A stretch of 64,000 nt of DNA, taken from NCBI GenBank assembly GCA_032871835.1, contig CM065301.1, forward strand, positions 37,208,405 through 37,272,404. The letters run 5' to 3'. The position numbers and the translations under genes were made by a program. Below, one piece after another: positions 47,362 to 58,910 of this stretch (position 1 is its first letter; every line of letters starts with the position of its first letter). This DNA is from Dipteronia dyeriana (Eukaryota > Streptophyta > Magnoliopsida > Sapindales > Sapindaceae). Below the pieces are notes generated by a model. That model saw only the letters and a program-made list of their open reading frames with translations, had not been told where the DNA came from and did no database searches.

Positions 47362-50316
47362 ATGGATCCTGTTTCACGGCATCGTCTTTTTGTTATAGCT
47401 TTCGAAGCACTTGAGCGTGGAGATTTTCAATTTGTTTCTTGTGTTCATAGGTTATTGGGGGAAATCCCTCTTGATGAGCCTAGTGTTTTAGTTGTTAATG
47501 TTTTAGGGCTTTATCCCGACGTTCTGAATCACCTTCCAATTCTGAATCTTCTTCCAGTTCTGAGTCTCTCGTTTCTGATCACAGGAACCCTCTTCAATCT
47601 AGGATAGGAAAGCATCAGAGTAACCGTGTAGTTCATAAACATGGTTCAAGCGGCATTCAAATCGGGAGGTAAGTAGTTAACGAGAAGGATGTTAAGGAAG
47701 AGCATCGGGCTTCTCGGATCCCATTTTCTCTTGATTTTTTGAGTGCGTATGATATCGAGCCGAATATGGTCGGGAAAGAAGAAATTGAGAAGTATCGTGC
47801 TCGATTTTATATGGACGATTTAGTTTTACTGGCTCCTGTTGGTGATATAGCCGCTTGGAACCCTCCCCAAGCATGGTAGCAATTTATGGGTCCATGCTCT
47901 GCTGTAGTGTGACTCTTCCCCTCCAGCCTTTTATTGCTTGGTTTCTTACCGAAGCGAGAATTGCTCCAGCTCAGCTTGCCCCTAGCAACTATAAGATCTT
48001 GATGTGTATGTGGCACATGTGGAGCCGGATGAACTTGCCACCGCCTTCCCTCGTGAAATTAGACTTTTTATACTCTAAGGCAATCTGGTCGAACTGGGAC
48101 TTACTTTCTTCTATCTAGTCAGCTATATAGCTGGATTCCTGAGGGGACGAAGGTGAACCGGGGAGTTGATATTTTCTCGGACACTAAGAAGAAAGGCTTT
48201 GTGTGGGGTTTTCCTACCTCGAATAAGCACTTAAAGAATAGCTGGTTCTTTGCTGAAGGGAACTTGGGACTTGAGGTCGAGCTCTCAGCTGGGGAAGATC
48301 GGGAAGTGTTAAGGGTTCCCTATTTTTTTGATCTCTTGATAGCTGGAATAAGTCACGACCTGTTTTCACTAACACCGAGTTGACTAGACTTGCTCGAGCA
48401 GCCGTGCATACTCTTGAAAAAAGGAGCAAGTCATATCTTTTTAATGAGAAAAAAATGATAGAACTTGGCTTCATTACTCAGATTTCAGATTATCGTAGAC
48501 GACGTAAGTAGAATTTTCTCGTTCTTATTTTTCTCATCTTGTTCTCTTTTCTAACCCATTTGTATTCAGTGTATGATGTAGACATCGTCTGCGATGTCCA
48601 GGCTCGCTAGGTGAAATCGATTGTTCAAGTGAGTTGCAAAGAAGGTTCTTGCTAGAATAAGGAAGGAATTTTTTCACCTGATGTGTCGGATGAATATTCT
48701 AATGAAACTGATAAGCAATTTGCTGAATATATTTCTGAAGAGGTCATTCAGCCGACTGCAGGGGAGTTAGGTGGTCCGAGTGACCCTATTGGAGTTGATA
48801 ATGCTCAGAAGGTGTCTGGGGTTGAAGGCGGTCATGGAGGGTACCCTAGTGCAGAGTCTGGTAAGCCAAGTTCCCTGGTCGATGAAATGTCTGTTGAGCA
48901 GTTTGCTGTTGGGGATGAGGGAAGAGTCAGAGTACCCCCTGATGAGCATATTAACCTTCATCCTGATCTTTTTGGATCCTTTCAAGATATTACTAAAGAT
49001 CAGGAAGATCTTATGGCTGACCTCTGCTTCCACCGTACTCGGGCTAAAAAAAAAAAGGTAGTTGGCTCTCATGCTCATCCTAAAAAGGTTCCTCCGGTGG
49101 TGTCATTTATTGAATCCAGTGACGATGATGCTAATGTTAGAGTTTCCTCGAGTGCCCAGGTTGAGGCACCTTTAGGGGGAGTAAAAACTTTGGATAATCT
49201 GAACAAGGATTCTTTCCCCCCTAAAGTTGAGGACATAGGGATAGGCTCATCGGGTGATCCTACATGTCCCACTCCCTAGGATATGTTGAGGACAATATCA
49301 ATTGGTTGGGCATTTATTGGGGATGACCATTGGAGCCGCTTCAGGAATGGTTCCCTAACAGATCATCTTCAGAACATTTTCAAGAGTGCGAGCTACGTAA
49401 ATCTTTGTTCCTGAACTTCGTCTTAGTGCTCTTTTGACTTAGATTTTTAACTTACTCTTCCCTGTAGGTAGTTGCTGAGTTTGTTCAGACGCAGCAATAT
49501 CAAGTTGATCGAATAAGATGTCTTGAAGCTCAGTTGAAAGAGAGTGAAGACAGCCGTGCTTGGATTGAGGCGATCTATCTAAGGGAGGTGAGCTCTACCC
49601 AAGAGTTTACAGACCATTGTTTGGCTAAGCAAATGGAGGTTGAGGAGAAAACTTCTACAGCGGAAGAGAAGGTTGTATCCTTCCAAAATTTATTATATAC
49701 CGCCTAGGAGTCGATGCTCAAAGTTGAATAAGAGGCTGAGCAAGCCAAATCATCTTACGAACAAAAAATTTAAGATCTTAAGCATCAGACCTTGACTGTC
49801 GAATCTCTTTCGAATGAAGCCCGGCTAGAACTTGAAGTCCGAGGGGTTGATCGCTTCAAAAGGTCCCTATCATATGATGCCTTACTCCTCAAGGAGTTCC
49901 AACGGGGACTGATCTCGACTGGTGAATTCTTTAAGGTCAAGAATCAGGCAACTGATAGAGCTCGGGCCAACTAAGAGCTATTAATTAAAAACCATGTAGA
50001 CTGGTCCTTGGAGTCTCTTCGAACTCAAATGAAGGAATGGAGAGCTTACTGTCGAAGTCAAGGCAAAGAGCCCTATCCTATGCATTTGGAGGTCCCCTCG
50101 AAGCATTCCCTCTCGACCTTTTATGCTAGTCAAGAAGCTGGTGTGGATTGGTCTAAGCCTGACGTTGGACCGGTCCTAGGAACGGATTACAGTGAATGGA
50201 TGGATGACTCGATTGACTCAATCGTCTAGCCTTCTAATGAAAGTCTTCTCCATGAATACGAAATGGTACCAGACCCGAGCATTGGCAAGAGCTTTAAATC
50301 CTCATTTCAGCTTTAG
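47362..50316 (+). pseudogene. Antisense extra gene of Gypsy G2, Transposase_28-like
   Basis: Counterpart of 23153-26125. Exon 1 (47362-48503): MDPVSRHRLFVIAFEALERG, then after a frameshift SMVAIYGSMLCCSVTLPLQP and FIAWFLTEARIAPAQLAPSN, then KGFVWGFPTSNKHLKNSWFF and SYLFNEKKMIELGF. Intron 1 is 48504-48569. Exon 2 (48570-49396) has the long open frame 48683-49279, acidic and Ser-rich, with HINLHPDLFGSFQDI and PPVVSFIESSDDDANV. Intron 2 is 49397-49467. Exon 3 (49468-50316) is a charged coiled-coil-like part with RLELEVRGVDRFKRSLSYDA and MKEWRAYCRSQGKEP, ending at TAG 50314-50316. Stops at several places. Both copies use the same intron positions and GT-AG ends. Function unknown. Confidence 0.72.
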
Positions 50317-50399
50317 GCGTATTCAAAAAGTTTTGTATTTGTAAAAACGAATTATGATCAATGAAGTTCCATATTTTGCCAAGCTTTGTCGTGAATTTG

Positions 50400-50705
50400 A
50401 AATGCCAAATATCTCAACTGGCTATTGTTATTAACTCCTTTAATCGCCAAGTATCTTCTCTTAGCTGGCTAACTCTGTTGCCCGAGTAACTTAACCAAGT
50501 ATCTTATTTAATTGAGTAGTTTCGTTACCCAAGCAATTTCTAGCGCCAAGTATCTTATTAAACTGGCTAACACGATTTCATATGCCCAGTAAATTATTAA
50601 ACTGGCTAACACGATTTCATGTGCCAAGTATCTAATTAAACTGGCTAATGCGATTTCATATGCCAAGTATCTTATTAAATTGGCTAATATTATTAACTGA
50701 GTCAT
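50400..50705 (+). repeat. Tandem gccaagtatcttatt repeats, G2
   Basis: Six or more copies. The last four are about 39 bp each with unit gccaagtatcttattaaact, ggctaa(c/t), (a/g)cgatttcatat and are close to one another. They sit just past the antisense gene stop. More copies than in G1, so the array changed length between the elements. It also creates the repetitive ORF on the minus strand at 50735-50508, which is not a gene. Confidence 0.85.
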
Positions 50706-51084
50706 CTTGAGGCAAGGAAGTAGGTTTATACTCACGCCTCATACTCGGTTGCTACCCGAACGTTACATCGAAGCTCACCATGATCGTATGTTCGAGTCCT
50801 TACGCAATTCACTGAGGACGTCACCTAGTTTTATCTGCGTAAGGGTTTGCCAAATTGTTAAGCTTTTAAATTGCTTAACACAGCTGTGCATCTCACCCGA
50901 ATTTTTCCCAACGTCATCCCGAGCCATTTTCCAGAATCTGGTGCATCAGGTTTTCCTTTTGCCTAAGGTCGACTGACCTTGCTCGGCTGGCATGCTCTTT
51001 CGAGCTTATCCGCCCATTCGGGAATTTTTCCAAATTAATGGTCCCGAGCATTTTATCTTTTTTGTATGTGGTTATGAAATGCTT

Positions 51085-51190
51085 ATCTTTTATCATTCTT
51101 CTTTTTCACATGTTCTTATTATCATGCTTCTTTTTCGCTTGTTTATTATCATGCTCGTCTTTCATATATTCTTATTATCATATGCTTAGA
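51085..51190 (+). repeat. Short ttcttattatcat repeats, G2
   Basis: Three diverged copies of catgttcttattatcatgct-like units, matching the more regular set at 26695-26852 in G1. Confidence 0.6.
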
Positions 51191-51302
51191 TTTCTGGAAT
51201 CCCATGTCGGGTTTTTATTCATAACTGCAAAACTGACGATGTAAATCTAAGAATTGCTAAAATTTAAAAATATCCTGGCTAAAAAAAAATTGAAAGCAAA
51301 TT

Positions 51303-52600
51303 TCAAGGACAGAAAATCTTCAAATATTGGGCATTGCATGGCCAGGGTAAAACTCCTCCATCTGGTCGGACAATCCAATATGCTCCATGACCAGTTATTC
51401 CTTTAATCTTGTATGGGCCTTCCCATTTGTCGGCCAACGTGCCTGCAGCTTTGTTCTTTGTGTTCAGCGATACTCTTTTGAGCACCAAGTCTCCTAACTG
51501 GAACTTTCGAATCTGAACATGAGAATTATATTGTCGGGCTGCTCTTTGTTTATATGTCACGTTTTGTACTCGGGATTTCTCCCTTTTCTCTTCCAACTCA
51601 TCTAAGCTTTGTAATAGCATATCAACATTTTAATCTTCATCATATAGCCTGACCCTAGGTGACATGTACGATGTTTCTACCGGGATAACAGCTTCTTTTC
51701 CGAACGCCAAAGAGAAAGGAGTCTCTCCTGTAGAAGTTCTTGTTGTCGTCTGATACGCCCATAATACTTCAGGAAGTTTCTCAACCTTACTGCCTTTCTT
51801 GGCATCTAACTTTGCTTTGAGTGTGCGCTTGATGATTTTTTTTACTGTTTCAACTTGTCCATTTGTTCAAGGGTGGGCAGGTGTGGCCTAATAATTTGTA
51901 ATTTGGTACTCGTTGCATAGTTTCCTGAATTTTTTATTGTAGAACTAGGTGTCGTTGTCAATGATAATAGTATTTGGGACTCCAAATCTGTAGAGTATAT
52001 TTTTCTTCACAAATTTTATGGTATTTGTTTCCGTGATATGTACTAACGTTTCAGCTTCTACCAACTTTGTGAAATAATCAACGGCCACAATTGTGTGCTT
52101 AGCTCCATCCTCTGTTCCTGCTGGCATTAGACCAATTAAGTCTAGTCCCTACATGGTGAATGGCCACGGGGATCTGAGGCTTCTAAGTTGTTCAGGAGAC
52201 TGCCGAATATCATTGGCGATCCTTTGGCAAGCACTACAGCTTTCTGAGCATCGCTATGCATCCGAGAACAAAGAGGGCCAATAATAACCTTGCATGAGTA
52301 CCCTGTGTGCTAAAATTCTGCCCCTAGTATGGTTTCTGCATACTCCGCCATGGATTTCCTATAGTATCTGATAGGTATCTTTTTTTGATACATATCTTTG
52401 GAGTGTTCGGGAAAACCCTCTGTTGTACAGTTCTCCTCCAATCAATGTGTATCTTGATGACCGGTACCTGCTGCGTTTGGCTTCTAAGGGATCTTCCGGG
52501 AGTACACCTTCTTCCGGATATCTTTTTAACTGAGTCATCCAACCATCTAATGGTGTTTAGATTTTTGAGACTTCAAAGTTTTTCAGCTCAATTATACTCG
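51303..52600 (-). pseudogene. pol: Gypsy G2 integrase and C-terminal tail
   Basis: Minus strand. The N-terminal zinc-binding part is about 52542-52300. The catalytic part (52127-51945) reads HTIVAVDYFTKLVEAETLVH with the first Asp, then NILYRFGVPNTIIIDNDT with the second. The C-terminal tail (51620-51303) reads LDELEEKREKSRVQNVTYKQ, DLVLKRVSLNTKNKAAGTLA, WEGPYKIKGITGHGAYW and CNAQYLKIF before the stop. This is the usual tail of Tat-group pol. Stops interrupt between 51945 and 51620. Confidence 0.85.
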
Positions 52601-52985
52601 GTCTGAGAAGATGTGCAACCGGAATATTTTTGGCCTGATTGTGGTTGTTGATGATGCTAATTTGGATAAAGTGTCTGCCTTCTCATTTTCTTCTCTAGAG
52701 ATCTGGACAATCCTGTATTCCTTGAATTTTTGTAAGAGTTGTTTTGTTATGCCCAAATAAGCCATCATACCTTCATCTCTGGCCTGATACTCGTCTGGAT
52801 TTTGTTGACGACTATCTTTGAGTCACTGAATATCTCAACCTCATCTGCCTCGAGAGTTATGCAAACTCTAAGTCCTGCTAGCAATGCCTCATATTCATCT
52901 TGGTTATTTATTGCTTTAAAGTCGAATCTCATGGCACATTCAACATCATCTCCTTTCGAGGTGCATACCATGATCCCTGCCCCGC
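52600..52985 (-). pseudogene. pol: Gypsy G2 second (archaeal-type) RNase H
   Basis: Minus strand: after SSNTHGSGAGIMV, the frame 52971-52765 reads ECAMRFDFKAINNQDEYEAL, LAGLRVCITLEADEVEIFSD and SKIVVNK, then a frameshift before the IPREENEKADTLSKLA-like end near 52680. The first Asp (DGSSN), Glu (YEAL) and Asp (FSDS) positions are recognisable. The N-terminal block KSRVSH shows substitutions. G1 has the better copy. Confidence 0.75.
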
Positions 52986-53067
52986 TGCCATGAGTGTTCG
53001 AGGAACCATCAACATATAATCTTCATGAGAAACTCTTGCCCAACATCATTTTTGCTTCCAGGCTTGG

Positions 53068-53355
53068 TTATGTGAATTCTGCTATAAAATCTGTCACTGC
53101 TTTGCTTTTGAGTGATGTCCTGGGGATGTATTGAATATCGAATTCACTCAGCTCGATTGCCCATTTAGTTAATCTCCCCGAAATTTCTGGCTTCTGTAGG
53201 ATTTGCTTAAGTGAGCAATCGGTGAGAACCTGGATCGTATGAGCCTGAAAGTATGGCATCAGTTTCCTTGCTGCCGAAACCAATGCTATAGCCATTTTTT
53301 CTGCCTGTGAATACCTGGTTTCAACTGGAAGAAGAGCCTTGCTGGTGTAGTACAC
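53068..53355 (-). pseudogene. pol: Gypsy G2 first RNase H
   Basis: Open frame: MYYTSKALLPVETRYSQAEK, MAIALVSAARKLMPYFQAHT, VLTDCSLKQILQKPEISGRL, TKWAIELSEFDIQYIPRTS. This is the ordinary Ty3/Gypsy RNase H that follows RT, without an obvious full set of acidic residues. In Tat elements this first copy is often degenerate and the second is thought to act. Confidence 0.8.
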
Positions 53356-53529
53356 TGGTCTCTGTACTCTGTCTTATGTCCTGACTAGAACCGAGCTTGC
53401 TGGTAATTCTGTAATGGATAAGTACAAGTGGAGTATTTCTCCCATTTTAGGTTTTGAAAATATGGGAGTCTGCCCTAAGTACTCTTTGATTTTAAGGAAT
53501 GCCTGCTCGCACTCTTCATTCCATTCTAG

Positions 53530-54430
53530 TCATTTCCCCTTTTTGATCACTTTGAAAAAGGGAGCACATCTATCTGTGGCCTTTGAAAAAAATCTGTCCA
53601 AGAAAGCTAAGCATCCTGTTAAGTGTTGCACTTCTTTTAGCGTTCTTGGCGAAGTCATTTTTTGAAGAGCCTGGATCTCCTCAGGGTTCACTTCGATTCC
53701 CCTCTGGTGAACTTGGAAACCAAAGAACCTTCCTAAAGGAACCCCAAATAGGCACTTGTTCGGATTTAACTTCATCTGATATCTTCTCAAGACATCGAAT
53801 GTTTCCCGCAGGTCCGAAGCATGTTCATCTGCCGAGACACTTTTGGTTAACATGTCGTCTATGTAAGCGTCCATGTTTCTTCCTATTTAACGAGCAAATA
53901 TCCTATTGACCAATCTTCGGTATGTTGCTCTAGCATTTTTTAACCTAAAAGGCATTACTGTATAAAAGTATAAGCTTTGATCGGTCGTGAATGCTGTTTT
54001 TTTCTTCATTGGCATTATTCATTCGGATTTGATTGTATCCCTAGTAAGTGTCCATGAAATTGAGTAATTCATGACTTGATGTAGCATCGACCAGTTGGTC
54101 TATTCTCGAAAGTGGAAAACTGTCCTTTAGGCAAACCTTGTTCAGGTCCGTGAAGTCCACGCACATTCTCCACTGGTCATTTTTATTCTAGACCAGGACC
54201 ACATTTGCTACCCACTGAGGGTAGCTGATTTCTCTTATCGACCCTACAGCGAGTAACTTCTCCACTTCCTGCTCAATTGCCCGACTTCTTTCGAGGTTGA
54301 ATGACCTTCTCTTTTGTATTACTGGTTTGGCATTTAGATCCATCGCCAAATGATATGATATTATTCGGGCATCTATTCCTACCATGTCTTCATGACTCCA
54401 AACGAACACATCTTTGTATTCTCTAAGCAA
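53530..54430 (-). pseudogene. pol: Gypsy G2 reverse transcriptase
   Basis: Minus strand. The N-terminal part (54430-54188) reads MLREYKDVFVWSHEDMVGID, KPVIQKRRSFNLERSRAIEQ, EISYPQWVANVVLV. A stop and a broken middle part follow. The C-terminal part (53874-53530) reads MDAYIDDMLTKSVSADEHAS with intact YIDD, LRETFDVLRRYQMKLNPNKC and LTGCLAFLDRFFSKATDRC. A t-run at 54000 marks one frameshift. The enzyme copies element RNA into DNA. Confidence 0.88.
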
Positions 54431-54779
54431 ATTAATAAGGTCCTGCTTAACATTTCCTTCTAAATTGGCCCCAATTTTGATCTTCTTATCTGGTTCATTT
54501 TCCTTTAAGACAACCTCTTCTATCGGTTCACATTTAGATACCTCCTATTCTTCCCTTGGATCGAACTCAAACAACAGTGATTCCTGCTCGATCTGATCTA
54601 GTTGTGTTATGGTGCATACTTGCTCACTATTGTCTCTGTCTTTGTAAACCGAAAGATTAGCTCTTCTAGCCATCTCCTGAGACCCCTTGATTACTCCTAC
54701 ACCCCATTCAGTTTGGAATTTGATTATTAGAGAGTAGGTAAATGTTACTGCCTTGGCTTTATTCAGGAATAGCCGACCT

Positions 54780-55060
54780 AATAGTGCATTATAAGGTCAG
54801 TTGTCTAGGTCTACCACTACAAAGTTGTGTAACACTGTTTTCTGACAAGAAGCTACTCCGATCTTTACGGGCAGCTTCGCTGTCCCGAGAGACCTGACCT
54901 CGACTCCCCCGAATCCTCTGAGTGGGGTATGAAAAGGTTGCAAATCCTTTCGATCCAACCTAAGCTGATCATAAACAACCACATTGAGAATATCGGCCGA
55001 ACTACCATTGTCTACTAAAATTCTCCTGACTTATGTGACCAATTTGGGCACTTATGACGA
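54780..55060 (-). pseudogene. pol: Gypsy G2 protease region
   Basis: Minus strand ORF 54982-54797: VVYDQLRLDRKDLQPFHTPL, RGFGGVEVRSLGTAKLPVKI. Just upstream VDNGSSADILNV-like residues, partly altered, carry the retropepsin DNGS motif. Equivalent to 30440-30736 in G1. Confidence 0.7.
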
Positions 55061-55275
55061 GAGAGTCATTTGGTCGGACGTCGACCCACTGTGAATCAGC
55101 TTTTATGAATATTATCGGGTCACATCCTTCCTTTATTCTTTTTCAGATCTGGTTCAACGGAGTTGACATCAAAATTTTATCTTGCTTCCACTGCTTCTCT
55201 AACTTCCTGAGTCCACTCCCGGTTACTTCTCCCAGTTGATTGTCCTCCAAAAATATTTTTTATTACTTCATTCGC

Positions 55276-57024
55276 CTAGAGACTGGCCCTTTTGTTCCGA
55301 CAAAAATTATGATCGGTCTTGGTCTCTTTCTTAATTTCTGACTTCTCATCTTTCTTCAGGATTATATCTTGCAAGTGTCCTTCCCGAATGAGGGTCTCTA
55401 TATAGTCTCTAAGCTGGTAACATTTGGCGGTCTCGTGACCAGTTTCCTTATGGAATCTATAATATTTCATCGTGTCTTACTGAGCAAATTGAGATTGCCG
55501 ATGTGGCTTCTTCACCAGATTCTTTTCTTCTAGTATTGCTAGGATTTCTTCCTATTTTTTCAGGAGTGAGGTGTAGTTCTTGTATTTTCCTCAGAACTTT
55601 TCTACAGTCTGGTCAGCATTACGCCCACTTCCCACGTCCTTGTTCCTCTCTTTGATATTTCCTTTCTGTTTCCCTTTATGGTTTTGTGATTTGGACTCGG
55701 TATCCTTTTGTTCGGGTCTCCCTCATGCATGTAACTACCTCTTGTTGCCAACTCTTTCTCTTCCGCCAAAGCGTATCCGCCTGCCATATCCATCATATCC
55801 ACATATCTGGTTAGACTAGCCCTTCTTAGGTCAAAAGACAGTCGTCCATTCTGCAGGTTGTTTATGAATACAGCGATTATTGCTTCGTCATTCGCGCTGC
55901 CAATTTCTGAGACCGTCTGGCCAAACCTTCCTAGATACTTCTTCAACGACTTATTTTTCCCTTGTTTCAGTTGAGAAAGGTAAGCCAATGACCTTTTCCT
56001 ATGCACATTGCCTAGAAATTGTCTCGAGAAGCTTTTGATCAACTGACTGAAACTCCCAATGCTTGTCGGGGGCAATCTTCTGAACCATCTTGAACCCATA
56101 TCTCTCAGAGTTTGTGGGAAATTAAGGCACAACAACGGATCGTTGTGTGCATATTGAGCCATGGCGCTTTTATATCTTCTAACATGCTCTTTAGGATCTG
56201 TATCCTTTTTAAATTGTTCTACTTATGGCATCCTGAATCATTTCAGGAATGGCGTTCGTAAGATTTTTCTTGTAAAATGAATGTCAGAATCATCATCATA
56301 CAACTCATTATGTCCATATCGCCTAATCAACGCATCCATTTGACGCCTGTTGTTTTCGACTTCTCAGGTCAGGCTCTGAATCATGACATCTCTATCCCCC
56401 ACGGGTTCTCCATGACGGTTAAGCTGTCGGGTGATCATTATATCTGTTTCCAGCTCCTCTTCATTCTGTTCCTGAGTCTCATAGGTAAATCCTTACAGGC
56501 GTATGGTTCTACGACGACGTTTGTGAAGGTGCCGATCGTTATCCTCTGATGACGATGACCGATCTCTACGCTGGTCATATTTACGGTGTCTATCATGGCC
56601 CGCTTGACCGTGACTCCTTTTGGCATGGCCGTTCTTCCGTGGGAGTTTCACGGTCCTTGTCCTGGTTACACGTTATACCCCCAACTTGATTGATTTGATC
56701 TGAGTTCCTAACAGCTACTGGTGCATCTGGTCCCAGCCCAACTACAACCGATCGGAGCCTTGCATGTAGAGGGTTTGGTGAATGCACCTCTCCTGCAGCT
56801 AAAAGATCTATTCTTTCTCGCACCGCATCTGTCAATAACTGTTGCAGTGCATCATAAAAATGACGTGTTATATCCTCGCTGGTATGAGGGATTTGTTGGA
56901 TACCAGCCAGGGATATTAGTTGATTCCCGGTGGTTGTTGTGGGATCCTGAGTGACCCCGGTAAGTGTATTAGCTGAAGATTTTTGGATATCCCTGGAACT
57001 ATCTCTGCTTCCACTACCAGTCAT
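55276..57024 (-). pseudogene. gag: Gypsy G2 gag
   Basis: ATG at 57024: MTGSGSRDSSRDIQKSSANT; the open frame runs to 56593. After frameshifts the gag core is 56162-55602: MAQYAHNDPLLCLNFPQTLR, DMGSRWFRRLPPTSIGSFSQ, LIKSFSRQFLGNVHRKRSLA, then AGGYALAEEKELATRGSY. The nucleocapsid-like part 55470-55276 reads YYRFHKETGHETAKCYQLRD, with a zinc-knuckle-like F-H...G-H...C arrangement (the family form begins YCRFH). Longest gag ORFs of the three Gypsy elements. Confidence 0.83.
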
Positions 57025-57049
57025 TGCTTAAACAGGTTCAGCACCCCCT

Positions 57050-57068
57050 GCCCCTCCTTCTAGTGCCA
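57050..57068 (-). promoter_or_regulatory. Primer binding site of Gypsy G2
   Basis: Minus strand tggcactagaaggaggggc, two bases inside the LTR end at 57071. Confidence 0.7.
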
Positions 57069-57070
57069 GT

Positions 57071-57929
57071 TGTTGACGTTGATTTCTCGATGGATAAGAA
57101 AGTCAATAATATTGGATTTGGTTATGACCTGTCAAAAGAGAAAGAGAAAGAGAAAGAGGATGCAATTAAAGTTATTAAGACACGAGTTTACGTGGTAAAA
57201 CTCCGGTGATCGATGAAACGTCCACGGGGTGGCTGAATCCAAATCCACTATTTTAATGAAGAATTACACCACTCGATCTCTTTTGTCTCTCTCTTGTAGT
57301 GATTTTTTCTGTATATTTCGTTCTATATATCTTAACAATGAGATTATAGGTCTATTTATACATGCATAGAACCCTAATCCTTGTTGTACAAGGAAAAGAA
57401 TTTGTATTTAATTACGATTGGTTGCTTGTTGGAATCGTCTTTATCTTCTTTCCTGCTTCGGAGATCTTTTGAGTTGAACCTGAATCTTCGTGGGACTTTA
57501 ATTACACAATCTGATTTAGGATTTTATTTTCCTAACCGATGTGCAATCTTCTAGAATGATGGAGTCGTTGCCTGATTTGGACTTGCTCCCTGTTTGGTGT
57601 ATACTCTTTCAAGAAACACTCTTTGATACGGATGTCTTGAACATTGGAGCATGATTCTTGGTTCACCCACGTGTGAATCGTGTGTTGGATTTTTTTATTC
57701 GGGTTTCCCGTATTGTCTAGAGTAGAACATAATGTGCTAAGTACTCTGTCCTGAGTAGGACACAATGTGCCGAATACCTGTGTTCATACTTACTCGAGTT
57801 CTTATTCTTTTATGATGTCTTGAAGGGTATCTTTTAGATGTCAACTCGGGTGTCCATCTGGTAAATTTTTTTTAAAGGATTGTCCTACCTGTCAATGACA
57901 TGTTCATTCGACAAAATATACATATAACA
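57071..57929 (-). repeat. 5' LTR of Gypsy G2 (right copy)
   Basis: 859 bp, TGTTGACG to ATAACA on the plus strand. A (gaaaga)n-like purine stretch lies at 57139-57158. Partner of 43745-44605. The right flank atatg is the second TSD copy. Confidence 0.9.
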
Positions 57930-57934
57930 ATATG

Positions 57935-58506
57935 ATTCTTTATGCCACCCACCCTAGCTCTCTCTCTCACTCGTTTTATAAACAACACAAAAGAAGAAAG
58001 GAAAAAGGTGTGTTCTTGTAATTTTTACAAGGGAAAGAAAGGAACAAAGAAGAGTTCCTAGTTCATTGTAACGAGAGAAATATATAGAAAGAAAAATAAA
58101 GTTTTTTTTTAACACTAGACTGTACAGAATGTTATGAGAATCTCTCGATATTTTTCTTGTTGTCTCAAGAGTTGAGTACACAACTTGAATAGAAATTCGA
58201 GAGTCGAAATTTTCTATTGAATACCAAGATGCCCACCCGTCGGTTCTTTTGTGTTGGAGATTCAGTGTAGAAGAACTTGGTTGGAGGGAATCACGAAGAT
58301 CCTGAAATGGAAGAACTCGGATCAAGGGAATCACGAAAAGTCTACAAGGGTAACGATTTTTTTCCCTAATATTTTTAGTTAAATAATATAATCAATATAA
58401 TCACAACGATCCGGCTAAAACGTTTTTGTTTTAATGAAAATTTTTGAAACTGGGCACACCGCCCTTTCGCTGTGTGGATGTCGGTTTTCGGTTCTCGAAA
58501 TCAACA
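57935..58506 (+). repeat. 3' LTR of Copia C, second part
   Basis: Continues the LTR cut at 43744: attctttatgccacccaccc matches tgcttctttttgccacccac at about 36626 in the 5' LTR. It ends AAATCAACA at 58506, followed by TSD tacat. Confidence 0.88.
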
Positions 58507-58910
58507 TACATATTAAATATATATTTATATATATAATATAAAATAATAAAATATAATATGTATATATATATTATATTTCATATAATACATATAATATATA
58601 ATAATAATAATATATTTATATATATGTAATATATATATATATATATATATAAAATATGATATAATATAATATAATACATATATATGTTATATGTAATACT
58701 TATATATATATATATATACATATATACATACCATTATATTTATATATTATAATTATGTGATATATAATAATAATTATAATAATTATAATAATATATAATA
58801 TAATATATAATAATAGTTATATTATATTATATTATATATTTATATTTTAATAACATAATATATTATTATATTATTATATATATTATTATATATATAACAA
58901 TATATTATTT
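58507..58910. repeat. AT-rich core of MITE, third piece
   Basis: About 400 bp of nearly pure A/T (tatatata, ataatat words). No gene. It continues the AT-rich cores at 21490-21738 and 35047-35313. Confidence 0.85.

Larger units (their letters stand above)
43745..57929 (-). mobile_element. Gypsy retrotransposon G2 (Tat group)
   Basis: Minus orientation, same family as G1: 5' LTR 57071-57929, PBS near 57050-57068, gag-pol 57024-51303, antisense gene 47362-50316 on the plus strand, polypurine tract 44606-44617, 3' LTR 43745-44605. TSD ATATG at 43740-43744 and 57930-57934, perfect. It carries solo LTR S2 (45129-47351). ORFs are longer than in G1, so it may be younger, but several stops remain. 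It must postdate Copia C because it lies in C's LTR. Confidence 0.92.
35314..58506 (+). mobile_element. Copia retrotransposon C, 3' LTR split by G2
   Basis: 5' LTR 35314-37210, PBS 37213, gag from 38397, pol to about 42350, polypurine tract, 3' LTR 42370-43744 continued at 57935-58506. TSD TACAT at 35309-35313 and 58507-58511, perfect. Gypsy G2 interrupts the 3' LTR. Pol and gag have stops and frameshifts but the domain order is complete, so C was once autonomous. Confidence 0.9.

Noticed and set aside
50508..50735. Repetitive Ile-Arg-Tyr-Leu-Ala ORF on the minus strand
   Set aside because: Encoded by the gccaagtatcttatt tandem array.
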